Shown: positions 42,026 to 51,911, numbered from the stretch's first letter. The stretch: DNA of 64,000 nucleotides from SHZI01 sp963698405 (GCA_963698405.1 CAVOQT010000008.1:1-64000), one strand, 5' to 3'. Numbers and translations are program-made. The notes: generated by a model not told the origin, from the sequence alone.

Positions 42026-43600
42026 CTACGCTGAATTTTTCTTGCGACTGTCATCAAGAATCTGCTGACGAACTGCGCTGATTTCCGTAGTCCGGGATGT
42101 CGGCACCGGTGCGCTGCAGGTCGGGGTGCGCGGGCAGGCGTTGCTGCGCGGACAGATCACGCTGGCCGGTGAGTCCAGCGCTTCACCCACCCAGGCGATA
42201 TTCAGTATCCGTCCGACCGCACGGATTGCCGTGGCCGCGCGTGCAGGTACTGCAGCCTTGCCGCTGTGACGCCGGCAGGCCTGATGAATGTCCTGCACCA
42301 TGGATTCAGCATCGAAACCCTGTGATTCCAGGGCCGGCACGAGATCGATACCTACCGACAGCACGTGTGGATTCCCGGCCATGTCCCTGGTGCGCAGCGA
42401 GTGACAGCAATAGAGCAGCGCGCGATCGCCGTCGATGAGCACGGAAATCTGCGAGGCCGGTTGCGAGGTCTTGCCCTGGTCGAGCATCCGGAACACTGCC
42501 CAGTGTGGGCACGGATCAGAGACCATGGAGAAATTCCCCCATGGCAGGGGAATGCCATTGCCGCGATATACCGCGCGCAGATAACCCGGCGGATAGGCGT
42601 CGAAGAAATGCCAGTGCCGGTAGGGGGAAACGGCAGTCATCCGCCGCATGATGACTGCCGGTGTCAGTTCAAGTTTGCCGCTGGCCTCGATGCGGTAGCT
42701 CTCGCGTGTGAGAAAGCGGCGGAACGGCCGCTTTGGGCATAGCAGCGCACCGGCAAAGAAGCCGCACTCGAAGTCCCGCCAGGCGGAAAGCACGTCCTGC
42801 GCATTCATGCCGCCGGTGTTCTCTGCGATACCGGTCGGGCTGCCGCCCATCTCGCCACCTGTGGCATGTGCTGACTTCAGTCCATCACCATCGTGCAGGA
42901 TCTTGTGTGCGAGGTGTGAGGCGAGATCGAACTTGAGTCTGGCGGGGTCCTTCTGCAGTTGTCGGTTGGCGTAAATGATGCCGGGCGCTTCGAAAAACGA
43001 GCGCATTACGCTGCGTACCTCGCGACCGCGGTCACGCGCGAGCAACGGTTTTCGATCAAACCAGTGGACCTTCACGCCGTGGCGTTTGCACAGGCGTAGC
43101 AGGTCATCCACCGTCAGCGGGAAGCGCCGCTCGCCAACTTCCTCGGCCGAGCGTTCCAGATCCGGAAAATCGTTCTGCGCCCTTTCCTGATAGGAGCGAA
43201 TCAGCAGATGGGCAAACTGCTGACCCGTCGTACCCGTCTGTGCCAGCAATTCAGGAATGGCAGCTTCGAGCAGTTCACGCGAGAACAGAAAGCCTGGCTC
43301 AAGCGGGATCCTGGCGGCGCCCCCCTTCACCTTGCCGCTCGGCGCTGCTTCGATCTCAGGGTTCTCGTCGAGAAACCAGTGCGCATCCTTCTGGAATACG
43401 GAGGCCAGCAGATCGAGCAGTTCGCGCGACGGTATCCGCTGCCCGGTCTCGATCATGCTCAGGTAGGAAACAGATGGTGCCAGGTCGGCATCCAGCTGAA
43501 TGCACCGGGTGGACAGATCCTGCAGCGTCAATCCATTCCGCTTGCGCAGGTTGCGGAACTTTGCGCCGAGGAAATGACTCTTTCTGAGCAGACTGGACAT
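42026..43600 (-). CDS. XRE-family regulator with DUF3612-like domain (glyoxylate/short-chain acyl type)
   Basis: The 524-residue regulator has an N-terminal XRE helix-turn-helix (FRNLRKRNGLTLQDLS, then YLSMIETGQRIPSRELLDLL), a central DUF3612/ScfR-like acyl-sensing region, and a C-terminal Cys cluster, CPRSNACPRTPTCSAP (three Cys spaced by five residues). It is divergent from aceB, with three repeats in the 74-bp gap. In other proteobacteria, relatives of this family sit next to and control glyoxylate-cycle genes. Here it probably senses an acyl-CoA or fatty-acid signal. No Shine-Dalgarno is seen before the ATG. Confidence 0.82.
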   Translation of the reverse strand: MSSLLRKSHFLGAKFRNLRKRNGLTLQDLSTRCIQLDADLAPSVSYLSMIETGQRIPSRELLDLLASVFQKDAHWFLDENPEIEAAPSGKVKGGAARIPLEPGFLFSRELLEAAIPELLAQTGTTGQQFAHLLIRSYQERAQNDFPDLERSAEEVGERRFPLTVDDLLRLCKRHGVKVHWFDRKPLLARDRGREVRSVMRSFFEAPGIIYANRQLQKDPARLKFDLASHLAHKILHDGDGLKSAHATGGEMGGSPTGIAENTGGMNAQDVLSAWRDFECGFFAGALLCPKRPFRRFLTRESYRIEASGKLELTPAVIMRRMTAVSPYRHWHFFDAYPPGYLRAVYRGNGIPLPWGNFSMVSDPCPHWAVFRMLDQGKTSQPASQISVLIDGDRALLYCCHSLRTRDMAGNPHVLSVGIDLVPALESQGFDAESMVQDIHQACRRHSGKAAVPARAATAIRAVGRILNIAWVGEALDSPASVICPRSNACPRTPTCSAPVPTSRTTEISAVRQQILDDSRKKNSA

Positions 43601-43609
43601 AAGGTGCTT

Positions 43610-43647
43610 GTGAAATTTACACGGTGAAATTTTCGATGTGAAATTTT
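43610..43647. promoter_or_regulatory. Three GTGAAATTT direct repeats, 14-bp period, between the regulator and aceB
   Basis: GTGAAATTT begins at 43610, 43624 and 43638, so the repeats face the same helix side every 1.3 turns. The first is 10 bp from the regulator start codon and the third is 28 bp from the aceB ATG, next to a possible aceB -10 TATAGA at 43653. Such an array is best read as the binding site of the divergently encoded XRE-type regulator, controlling both directions. Confidence 0.7.
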
Positions 43648-43674
43648 CCTCTATAGATATCGTAAGCTCCAGTC

Positions 43675-45234
43675 ATGGATACAGCAAGCCACACCGACAG
43701 CATCATCACGCCGCAGGCCATGCGGCTGGTCACCGAACTGCAGCAGCGCTTCAATCCCCGTCGCCTGGAACTGCTCGCTGCCCGCCAGAAACGCCAGGCC
43801 GCGATCGATGCGGGCGCCATGCCGGACTTTCTGCCCGAGACGGCGGCCATACGTGCTGCGGACTGGCGGGTAGCGCCGGTCCCGGCTGATCTGCAGGACC
43901 GGCGGGTTGAGATTACTGGTCCCGTTGAACGCAAGATGATGATCAATGCGCTGAATTCACCAGCGCTGGCCTTCATGGCCGATTGCGAGGATTCCTGTGC
44001 GCCGACCTGGGAGAACATCGTTCAGGGTCAGCAGAATCTGAAAGATGCGGTCGACCGCACCATCAGTTACATCGATCCGGTGAGCCAGAAGCACTACAGC
44101 CTGAATGACAAGATAGCCACGCTGATCGTGCGGCCGCGCGGCTGGCACCTGGTCGAGAAACACATATGTATCGACGGTGAGCCGGTATCGGCTTCGTTGT
44201 TCGATTTCGGCGTGTTCCTGGCCAACAATCATGCGTCTCTGGCCAGTCACGGCACCGGCCCGTACTTCTACCTGCCGAAGATGGAGAGTCATCTCGAAGC
44301 GCGTCTGTGGAACGATGTGTTCGTTGCGGCACAGGAGCATCTGGGTATGCCGCAGGGGACGATCAAGGCCACTGTGCTGATCGAGACGATTCTCGCTGCC
44401 TTCGAGATGGACGAGATCCTCTACGAATTACGCGAGCATTCAGCAGGGTTGAACTGCGGGCGCTGGGACTACATCTTCAGCTTCATCAAGAAATTCCGGA
44501 ACCGGCCCGACTTCGTGCTGCCGGATCGCAGTCTGGTGACGATGGACCGTCACTTCCTCAAGTCCTACGTGGACCTGCTGATCCGCACCTGTCACCGGCG
44601 CGGTGCCCATGCCATGGGCGGCATGGCAGCCCAGATCCCCGTGAAGAATGATTTGGCTGCCAATGACGCTGCGATGGCCCGCGTGCGTGCCGACAAGTTG
44701 CGCGAAGCCAGGGCGGGACACGATGGCACCTGGATTGCCCATCCCGGTCTCGCAGCCGTTGCCCTTGAAGCCTTTGCGACAGTCATGACCGGCCCGAATC
44801 AGCTGCAACTCAGTCGCGACGATGTTGCGGTGACTGCGGCCGACCTGCTGCGCGTGCCGGACGGCGCGATCACCGATGAGGGGCTACGGCACAACATCCG
44901 TGTCGGGGTGCAGTACCTGGAGGCCTGGTTGGGCGGGCAGGGCTGTGTGCCGCTGTATCACCTGATGGAAGATGCTGCTACAGCGGAGATCTGTCGTGCA
45001 CAGATCTGGCAGTGGGTGCGCCACGGCGCGCATACCAGCGATGGCCTGGCCATCACCATTCAGCGTTTCGACGCGGCGCTGCAGGAGGAACTGCAGGTGA
45101 TCTTCGGCGAGACCGGTGCCGAACGCTATGCCGCCGGTCACTTCGATACCGCCGCACAAATGTTCGCCGCGATGATCCGTCAGCCCGACTTCGATGAGTT
45201 TCTGACACTGCCCGCCTACGCCAGATTGTCCTGA
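43675..45234 (+). CDS. aceB: Malate synthase A
   Basis: The 519-residue enzyme condenses glyoxylate with acetyl-CoA. Features read directly: KMMINALNSPALAFMADCED, LIVRPRGWHLVEKHI, the catalytic ARLWNDVFV region, TIKATVLIETILAAFEMDEI, and GLNCGRWDYIFSFIKKF. The length and motif order are those of isoform A (about 530 residues), not G. The ATG at 43675 follows the repeat array; the possible promoter would leave an unusually short leader with no Shine-Dalgarno. It is the first gene of aceBAK. Confidence 0.95.
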   Translation: MDTASHTDSIITPQAMRLVTELQQRFNPRRLELLAARQKRQAAIDAGAMPDFLPETAAIRAADWRVAPVPADLQDRRVEITGPVERKMMINALNSPALAFMADCEDSCAPTWENIVQGQQNLKDAVDRTISYIDPVSQKHYSLNDKIATLIVRPRGWHLVEKHICIDGEPVSASLFDFGVFLANNHASLASHGTGPYFYLPKMESHLEARLWNDVFVAAQEHLGMPQGTIKATVLIETILAAFEMDEILYELREHSAGLNCGRWDYIFSFIKKFRNRPDFVLPDRSLVTMDRHFLKSYVDLLIRTCHRRGAHAMGGMAAQIPVKNDLAANDAAMARVRADKLREARAGHDGTWIAHPGLAAVALEAFATVMTGPNQLQLSRDDVAVTAADLLRVPDGAITDEGLRHNIRVGVQYLEAWLGGQGCVPLYHLMEDAATAEICRAQIWQWVRHGAHTSDGLAITIQRFDAALQEELQVIFGETGAERYAAGHFDTAAQMFAAMIRQPDFDEFLTLPAYARLS

Positions 45235-45274
45235 TACCGATTGAAAGCTGTTACTTCTCCAGAGGATTTTTGTC

Positions 45275-46564
45275 ATGAGCAAGCGCAACGATGCAGAACA
45301 ACTCCAACGTGACTGGGCGGATAGCCCGCGCTGGGCTGGCATCACCCGGCCCTATCCGGCGGAAGAGGTGATCAGGCTGCGTGGCTCGGTGCAGGTCGAA
45401 CACACGCTGGCTCGGCTCGGCGCAGAAAAGTTCTGGCGCCTGCTGCAAGCAGAAAAGGTCGTTTCCGCGCTGGGTGCGATGACCGGCAACCAGGCGGTGG
45501 AGGAAATCCAGGCGGGACTCAAGGCGATCTACTGTTCGGGCTGGCAGGTGGCTGGTGACGGCAACAGCGCCGGTGAGATGTATCCGGATCAGAGTCTGTA
45601 CCCGGTTGATTCCGTGCCGAAGATGGTCGAGCGCATCAACAATGCCCTGCTGCGTACCGACCAGATTCATCACATGCAGGATGACGAGCGCATCGACTGG
45701 CTGGCACCCATCATTGCTGATGCTGAAGCGGGATTTGGCGGCAACCTGAATGCCTTCGAACTGACCAAGTCACTGATCCGTGCCGGTGCCTCGGCCGTGC
45801 ACTTCGAGGACCAGCTGTCCTCCGCCAAGAAATGCGGACACATGGGTGGCAAGGTGCTGGTACCTACCCAGGACGCGATCAACAAGCTGGTGGCAGCCCG
45901 GTTTGCCGCTGATGTGATGGGTGTGCCGACGGTGCTGATTGCGCGTACCGATGCGGATGCTGCGAACCTGCTGCAGGCAGACTTTGACAGCCGCGACGCG
46001 CGTTTCCTGACCGGCAAGCGTACCGAGGATGGCTTCTTCGAGGCGCGTGCGGGCATCGAGCAGGCGATAGACCGTGGCCTGTCCTACGCCCCCTATGCAG
46101 ATCTGATCTGGTGTGAGACTTCGAAACCTGATCTCGCGCAGGCTGAACGCTTCGCCAAGGCGATCCATGCGAAATATCCAGGCAAGCTGCTGGCCTATAA
46201 CTGCTCACCGTCTTTCAACTGGCGCGCCAACCTGCCCGTCGAGCGGCTGCGGGATTTCCGTGAGCAGCTCGCAGCGCTGGGCTATCGCTTCCAGTTCATC
46301 ACGCTGGCCGGCTGGCATGCGCTCAACCTGTCGATGTTCGAGCTGGCCCGGGCCTATAAACAGGACGGCATGTACGCCTACTCGGATATGCAGGAGCGCG
46401 AGTTTGCCAACGAGGTGCACGGCTTCCGGGCTGTGCGGCATCAGGCCTTCGTTGGCACCGGCTACTTCGATGCGGTGCAGACAGTGATTGCTGGTGGTGG
46501 TTTGTCTACTACGGCGATGGCCGGTAGTACCGAGACCGAACAGTTTCATGCGGCCGGTCACTGA
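45275..46564 (+). CDS. aceA: Isocitrate lyase
   Basis: The 429-residue enzyme cleaves isocitrate to succinate and glyoxylate. The catalytic loop KKCGHMGGK has the active Cys at residue 187, with IADAEAGFGGNLNAFELTKS (Mg/substrate region) and HFEDQL upstream. NCSPSFNWRANL and the C-terminal TEQFHAAGH complete the family pattern. AGAGGA lies before the ATG and the gap to aceB is 40 bp. Together with aceK it commits isocitrate to the glyoxylate shunt. Confidence 0.95.
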   Translation: MSKRNDAEQLQRDWADSPRWAGITRPYPAEEVIRLRGSVQVEHTLARLGAEKFWRLLQAEKVVSALGAMTGNQAVEEIQAGLKAIYCSGWQVAGDGNSAGEMYPDQSLYPVDSVPKMVERINNALLRTDQIHHMQDDERIDWLAPIIADAEAGFGGNLNAFELTKSLIRAGASAVHFEDQLSSAKKCGHMGGKVLVPTQDAINKLVAARFAADVMGVPTVLIARTDADAANLLQADFDSRDARFLTGKRTEDGFFEARAGIEQAIDRGLSYAPYADLIWCETSKPDLAQAERFAKAIHAKYPGKLLAYNCSPSFNWRANLPVERLRDFREQLAALGYRFQFITLAGWHALNLSMFELARAYKQDGMYAYSDMQEREFANEVHGFRAVRHQAFVGTGYFDAVQTVIAGGGLSTTAMAGSTETEQFHAAGH

Positions 46565-46599
46565 GACCCTCAGGTGACGCGGGACGCCGGGTGAGGACG

Positions 46600-48342
46600 A
46601 TGGACGGCAGTAGTCCTGATCCTGCGGTCCAGGCGCTCGCCGCACGCAGCGCTGCGGCGATCTTCACCGCGTTCGAGAACTACAACGAGAGTTTCCGCAG
46701 CATTACGAGGCGCGCGCAGCGGCGTTTCGAGGCGCGCGAGTGGCAACTCGGCCAGCGCGATGCGGTCGAGCGTATCGAGCTCTACGATCATCGTGTCGAG
46801 CGATGCCTGGCCGGGTTGGTCGGCACGCTGGGCCGGCACATTGCAGAGGAGGCAACCTGGAGCGCAGCCCGGGTGCAATTCTCCCAACTGATAGCGGCCT
46901 GCCCAGACCGCCAGTTTCACGCGACATTCTTCAATTCCCTGACGCGCAAGGTATTCGCGACGATTGGTGTAAACCCTGCCGTGGAGTTTGTCGCTGAAGA
47001 CGATGACCCGCAGCAAACTGTGGCGCCTGTGGTGGAAATCAGTCTGCAGGGCGGACTGGTCGAGGGCCTTGAGACTTTGCTGACCAGCTTGCCGTGGTCT
47101 GCACGGCTGCATGACGTAGTCCGCTCGGCAGAATTCATCGCCGGAGAAATACAGGGTGTGCTGAAGGTGCGCGGACTGGTGCCGGAACTCGCCCGCCTTG
47201 AAGTGCTGGAGCCGGTATTTTACCGGGCTACCCGTGCATACGTGGTGGGCCGGATCAGCGGTGATGGCTGGACCTTTCCACTGGTGATCGCCTGTGCACA
47301 TCCGGAGTCCGGCATCGTTGCCGATACGGTGATGATTTCGGATTACGAACTGCGTCCGCTGTTTGGTTTTTCGCGCTCCTACTTTCACGCGGACCTGGCT
47401 GCAGTTGAGCCGGTGGTGCGCTATCTGTGCTCGATCATGCCGGGCAAGCCTGTTGATGAGCTGTATGCCGTACTCGGCCGGGCGAAACAGGGCAAGACCG
47501 AGCGCTACCGCAGGCTGTTCCGTCACCTTGCTGTGTCGACTGATCTGTTTGTGCATGCCGAAGGCATACCCGGCATGGTCATGATAGTTTTTACCCTCAA
47601 CTCCAGCGATCTGGTCTTCAAGGTGATTCGCGATCACTTTGCCCCTCCCAAGACCTCATCACGCGAAGAAGTGATGGAGAAATACCGCTTCGTATTCCGC
47701 CACGACCGGGTCGGGCGTCTGGTCGATGCGCAGGAGTTCCGCCGTTTGCGTTTTCCACGTGCACGTTTTGCCGCGGAACTGCTCGACGAGCTGCTGAGGT
47801 CGGCGGCTGATTCCTGTCGCCTCGACGGCGATGACCTGATCATCGACCTTTGCTACCTGGAGCGACGCCTCAAGCCGCTGGATGTCTATCTGCGTGAAGC
47901 GGAGCCTGCGGCAGCGCGCAGGGCGATTCGCGACTACGGTCAGGCGATCCGCGATCTTGCGCTCAGCAATGTCTTCCCGGGTGATCTGTTGTTGAAGAAT
48001 TTTGGCGTATCGCGACACGGCCGGGTGATCTTCTATGACTATGACGAGCTGTGTCTGGTGACCGAGTGCAGGTTCCGGGATCTGCCCGCTGCACGCGATG
48101 ACGACGATGAGATGCGCGCCGAGCCGTGGTTCTATGTGGGCCCGGATGATGTATTTCCCGCGCAGTTTCTCGAGTTTCTCGGTCTGCGCGGCGAATTGCG
48201 CGATGAATTCCTGCGGTATCACGCAGCCTTGCTGGATGCTGATTACTGGCGTCGGCTGAAATCTGCACACGCTGCAGAGGAGCATCTGGAGGTCGTGCCG
48301 TACCAGCGACGGCAGATTTCGCATATCCTAGCCACTCCCTGA
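46600..48342 (+). CDS. aceK: Isocitrate dehydrogenase kinase/phosphatase
   Basis: The 580-residue bifunctional enzyme switches isocitrate dehydrogenase off and on, steering isocitrate to AceA. The family's ATP-binding segment is EGIPGMVMIVFTLNSSDLVF, followed by KVIRDHF; later motifs include LLKNFGVSRHGRVIFYDYDE and the AEPWFYVGPDDVFPAQF segment. ATG 46600 is preferred, with GTG 46591 an alternative. The order aceB-aceA-aceK is as in enterobacteria. Confidence 0.94.
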   Translation: MDGSSPDPAVQALAARSAAAIFTAFENYNESFRSITRRAQRRFEAREWQLGQRDAVERIELYDHRVERCLAGLVGTLGRHIAEEATWSAARVQFSQLIAACPDRQFHATFFNSLTRKVFATIGVNPAVEFVAEDDDPQQTVAPVVEISLQGGLVEGLETLLTSLPWSARLHDVVRSAEFIAGEIQGVLKVRGLVPELARLEVLEPVFYRATRAYVVGRISGDGWTFPLVIACAHPESGIVADTVMISDYELRPLFGFSRSYFHADLAAVEPVVRYLCSIMPGKPVDELYAVLGRAKQGKTERYRRLFRHLAVSTDLFVHAEGIPGMVMIVFTLNSSDLVFKVIRDHFAPPKTSSREEVMEKYRFVFRHDRVGRLVDAQEFRRLRFPRARFAAELLDELLRSAADSCRLDGDDLIIDLCYLERRLKPLDVYLREAEPAAARRAIRDYGQAIRDLALSNVFPGDLLLKNFGVSRHGRVIFYDYDELCLVTECRFRDLPAARDDDDEMRAEPWFYVGPDDVFPAQFLEFLGLRGELRDEFLRYHAALLDADYWRRLKSAHAAEEHLEVVPYQRRQISHILATP

Positions 48343-48382
48343 CCTCCGCTGGTCGGATCAAAAGAATTACAGGAGTTTCTCT

Positions 48383-49609
48383 GTGGCTGCTTCCCTGCCG
48401 CGGGATCGTCTGATCCTGCTGGTCGGCCTCATTACCTATGGAATGGGCCAATCCTTGCTGTTTGTGATCTTTGCGCCGCTGGCTCGCCAGCTTGGCATTG
48501 AGGAATGGCAGCTCGGCTTCATCATCGCAGCATCGAACGTCATGCTGGCCTTCTCGGCACCGCGCTGGGGTACGGCCAGCCAGTCCATGGGTCGGCGTAC
48601 CGTTTATCTGATCGGGCTTGGCGGTTATACGCTGGGTTATGCCGCGCTGGCGCTGGGTGTACAGGCCGGGTTGTGGGGCTGGATATCGGGCATTCCGCTG
48701 TTCGTTCTCCTGGTGGTGTTGCGCGTGGCCTACGGTATCGTCGTCGGTGGCGTCAGTCCGGCAGCTACTGCCTATATTGCCGACACCACGGATGAAAGTT
48801 CGCGTGCTCAGGGTATGGCGCTGGTCGGTATGTCGGGTGGTCTGGGTACGATCCTCGGTCCGGCCTTTGGCGGCGCACTGGTATTTATCAGCCCGGTTTT
48901 TCCGATGTATGCGGCCGCCATGCTGGCCGCAGCCGCAGGTGTCTGGGCCTGGGTCGGTCTGCGCGAACCGGTACGGCATGTGCAGAGCGGGCCGACCGCG
49001 AAGCTGCGCATCCTCGATCCGCGCATCCTGCCCTACCTGGTTGGCTGGTTTGTGGTGTTCGGTGTGTTCACCGGCATCCAGACCATCACTTCCGGATTCA
49101 TCGCCGACCGTTTCGGCCTGACTGAGACAGTCGATATCCAGCAGACGATGATGGTCGCGCTGCTGTCGATGGCCTTCGTGACGGTGTTCGTGCAGGCGGT
49201 GGTACTGCAGCGCTGGAAGGCTCGCCCGGCGACGATGCTCAAGCTCGGCTTCGGCGTCATGATCGTCGCCCTGCTGATCATCGCCTTTGGCCCGGGCGTC
49301 ATGGCGTTGTATGCGGGTTATGCGCTGTTCGGCTTCAGCTTCGGCTTCACTGCTCCGGCGCTGAATGCGGCCGGCAGTCTGAGCGTGACGACGGAGGAGC
49401 AGGGCGCTGTGGCCGGACTGCTGTCTGCCGCACCAACCGTCGGCATGATTTTCGGTCCGATCCTGTGCGGCCTGGTCTATAGCGTGTTGCCCTCGGCACC
49501 GATGCTCGGTGGCGCCTTGCTGACTGCGCTGGTCTGGGTGTGGTTCCTGTTCATCAAGGTACCGGATCCAAAGCCGGCCGGACCGGTATCACCGCCTAGC
49601 GTGCCCTGA
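48383..49609 (+). CDS. MFS transporter
   Basis: A 408-residue, 12-helix major facilitator with a long N-terminal cytoplasmic/periplasmic motif GMGQSLLFVIFAPLARQLGI and the loop 2-3 variant PRWGTASQSMGRRTVYLIG. GTG at 48383 has AGGAG upstream. The substrate is unknown. It follows aceK by 40 bp, so the operon may extend into it, and its 3' end overlaps the convergent P-type ATPase gene by 14 bp. Confidence 0.85.
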   Translation: MAASLPRDRLILLVGLITYGMGQSLLFVIFAPLARQLGIEEWQLGFIIAASNVMLAFSAPRWGTASQSMGRRTVYLIGLGGYTLGYAALALGVQAGLWGWISGIPLFVLLVVLRVAYGIVVGGVSPAATAYIADTTDESSRAQGMALVGMSGGLGTILGPAFGGALVFISPVFPMYAAAMLAAAAGVWAWVGLREPVRHVQSGPTAKLRILDPRILPYLVGWFVVFGVFTGIQTITSGFIADRFGLTETVDIQQTMMVALLSMAFVTVFVQAVVLQRWKARPATMLKLGFGVMIVALLIIAFGPGVMALYAGYALFGFSFGFTAPALNAAGSLSVTTEEQGAVAGLLSAAPTVGMIFGPILCGLVYSVLPSAPMLGGALLTALVWVWFLFIKVPDPKPAGPVSPPSVP

Positions 49610-51911
49610 GCAAGCGCATACCGTTCAGCGTAACGATCAGCGTCGCACCCACGTCAGCCAGCACGGCGAGCCAGAGGCTGGCGATACCCGGAATCGCGAG
49701 TCCCAGCACCGCCACCTTGAGTACCAGGCTCAGCGTGATGTTCTGCTGTACGACGCGGCGCGTCTGCCGGCTGACGCGCAGCACCAGTGCAATACTGCGC
49801 AGATCATCGTTCATCAGCACGACGTCGGCAGTCTCCATGGCCTGTGCCGTACCACCGCCGCCCATCGCAATGCCGATATCGGCCTGTGCCAGCGCCGGTG
49901 CATCATTGATGCCGTCGCCGATCATGGCCACCGCGCCACCGGTCTGCAGCTGACGGATGACGCCCAGCTTGTCCTCCGGCAGCAGCCCGGCTCGGACCTC
50001 GTCCAGGCCGCCGATCTGGGCGGCGATGGACTCTGCCACGTTGCGATGATCGCCGGTCAGCATGACCGTCTTCATGCGTGAATCCAGTACATGCAGTTCG
50101 GCCAGTGCGGCTCGGCTTTCTGTGCGTGGCTGGTCCTCGACGCCGATGAAGCCCAGCATGCCCTTGCCGCGACCCACGAGCATTACGGTCTTGCCAGAAG
50201 ACTGTACGGCTGCAGCGCTGCCACAGATTTCTTGCGCGCAGTTCTCACCGTGTGCGAAGAGTTCGTGGGTGCCTACCGCAATGTGTTCGCCGGATACCTC
50301 GCCGGAGACACCACGGCCAATGTGTGCAGTGATACCGGTTGCCTGCGGGAAGCGACCGGCTACACCCATCGACTGTGCCGAGGCGACGACTGCCTGGGCG
50401 AGCGGATGCTCGGAGGCTTGTTCGACGGCTGCGGCGATGGCTACCACGTCTTCGCACACGCCACAGTCGTCTGCTACAACGGCCTCATGCTGACAGTCGC
50501 GACCCCGGATGCTGGTCACGGCGGGCTGTCCGGCAGTCAGCGTGCCGGTCTTGTCAAAGGCGATGATATGGATGCCGGCCATGCGGTCGAGCTGTGCGCC
50601 GCCTTTCACCAGTACGCCGAGCTGGGCGAGTCGGGTGAGTGCGCTCACTACCGTGACCGGTGTGCTGATGATGAGCGCGCAGGGGCAGGCGATGATCAGC
50701 ATGGCGAGGCCGCGATAGAGCCAGCCGTGCGTGCCATCCGGCAGATCGAGAAAGGGCTGTCCGAAAACGAGCACCGGAATGGCCACGACCAGCGCAGCCA
50801 GCGCACACACCAGCGGCGTATACCAGCGTGCAAACCGGTCGATGAAGCGTTCCGCCGGCGTGCGTTCCGACAGCGCCTTTTCCACCATGCTGGCAATACG
50901 GGCGACGGTGGAGTCCCCGGCTACCCGCGTGACGTTGATGGTCAGTGCACCTGAACCGTTGACGGTGCCGGCCAGCACCTCGTCGCCGACAGCGCGGTCT
51001 ACCGGCATGCTTTCGCCGGTAACAGCAGCCTGGTTGATGCTCGAGCTGCCATCGATGATCAGGCCGTCCAGCGGGATCCGTTCGCCGGGCTTCACCAGGA
51101 TGCGGGCGCCAATTGCCACCGATGAGGTTGGATGGCGACGCTGGTGATAGTGCGCGGCGGGTGCGTGCTGCTTGTGGCCGTGATCGTCATGGTTGCAGTC
51201 GGCACCGTGCTTGTGTTCAGCCTTGGCTGCGGGCGGACCGTGATCGCCGCTGTGCGGCTCCAGAACGGTGGTTTCATCCGGCTGCAGCGACAGCAGGCTG
51301 CGCAGCGCATCCCGCGAACGCTCGGCACTGTAGGCCTCGAGCGCTTCGCCGAGGGTGAACAACAGCACCACGGCCGCTGCTTCACCGGTCTCACCGATGG
51401 CGACCGCGCCGACCGAGGCAACGCCCATCAGCAGATCGATGGTGACGTGCCTGGCGATCAGCAGCGAACGCATGCCCTTGTACAGGATCGGCGCGCCGAT
51501 GATGGCCACCGTCGCCAGCAGGGCGATATCCACGAAGTCTGAACCGAACAGCATTCCGGTGATCGTTACTGCCACGAGATGAGCCGTGACCAGCAGTGCA
51601 ATGCGGGTCCGCTTTTCCGCGAAAAGGAAGCGTAGAAAACCGTTGAGCCCGCGCAGTTCAGGTCGCGGCGCCTGTTTGGGATTGGTGCCTTCGACGATGT
51701 GGTAGCCGAGACTGCGGATCTTGGCCTCGACGATGTCGCGCGAGGCTGAGCCGGTTGCTTCCAGGGTCTCAGTCGTGAAGTTGACGTTGACTCCGGTAAT
51801 GCCTGGCACGCCGCGCAGAGCCTGTTCGAGCGTCAATGCACAGCTGCCGCAGTCCATCCCGCCAATCTTGAGGCGCAGACCGGGTGCGGTGGGCGCTACA
51901 GTCGTATTCAT
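49596..51911 (-). CDS. Heavy-metal P-type ATPase (Zn/Cd/Pb-type) with His-rich loop
   Basis: The 771-residue pump exports divalent soft metals. The N-terminal HMA domain carries GMDCGSC (18-24); then come the CPC in ACPCALIIS, the phosphorylation site DKTGTLT, SEHPLAQ and GDGINDAPALA. A His-rich insertion with KHGADCNHDDHGHKQH lies between the first transmembrane block and the actuator domain; it may help collect metal. The CPC plus these neighbours point to the ZntA/CadA group rather than copper pumps. The promoter (51959-51990) overlaps the merR stop codon. Confidence 0.9.
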   Translation of the reverse strand: MNTTVAPTAPGLRLKIGGMDCGSCALTLEQALRGVPGITGVNVNFTTETLEATGSASRDIVEAKIRSLGYHIVEGTNPKQAPRPELRGLNGFLRFLFAEKRTRIALLVTAHLVAVTITGMLFGSDFVDIALLATVAIIGAPILYKGMRSLLIARHVTIDLLMGVASVGAVAIGETGEAAAVVLLFTLGEALEAYSAERSRDALRSLLSLQPDETTVLEPHSGDHGPPAAKAEHKHGADCNHDDHGHKQHAPAAHYHQRRHPTSSVAIGARILVKPGERIPLDGLIIDGSSSINQAAVTGESMPVDRAVGDEVLAGTVNGSGALTINVTRVAGDSTVARIASMVEKALSERTPAERFIDRFARWYTPLVCALAALVVAIPVLVFGQPFLDLPDGTHGWLYRGLAMLIIACPCALIISTPVTVVSALTRLAQLGVLVKGGAQLDRMAGIHIIAFDKTGTLTAGQPAVTSIRGRDCQHEAVVADDCGVCEDVVAIAAAVEQASEHPLAQAVVASAQSMGVAGRFPQATGITAHIGRGVSGEVSGEHIAVGTHELFAHGENCAQEICGSAAAVQSSGKTVMLVGRGKGMLGFIGVEDQPRTESRAALAELHVLDSRMKTVMLTGDHRNVAESIAAQIGGLDEVRAGLLPEDKLGVIRQLQTGGAVAMIGDGINDAPALAQADIGIAMGGGGTAQAMETADVVLMNDDLRSIALVLRVSRQTRRVVQQNITLSLVLKVAVLGLAIPGIASLWLAVLADVGATLIVTLNGMRLLRAR

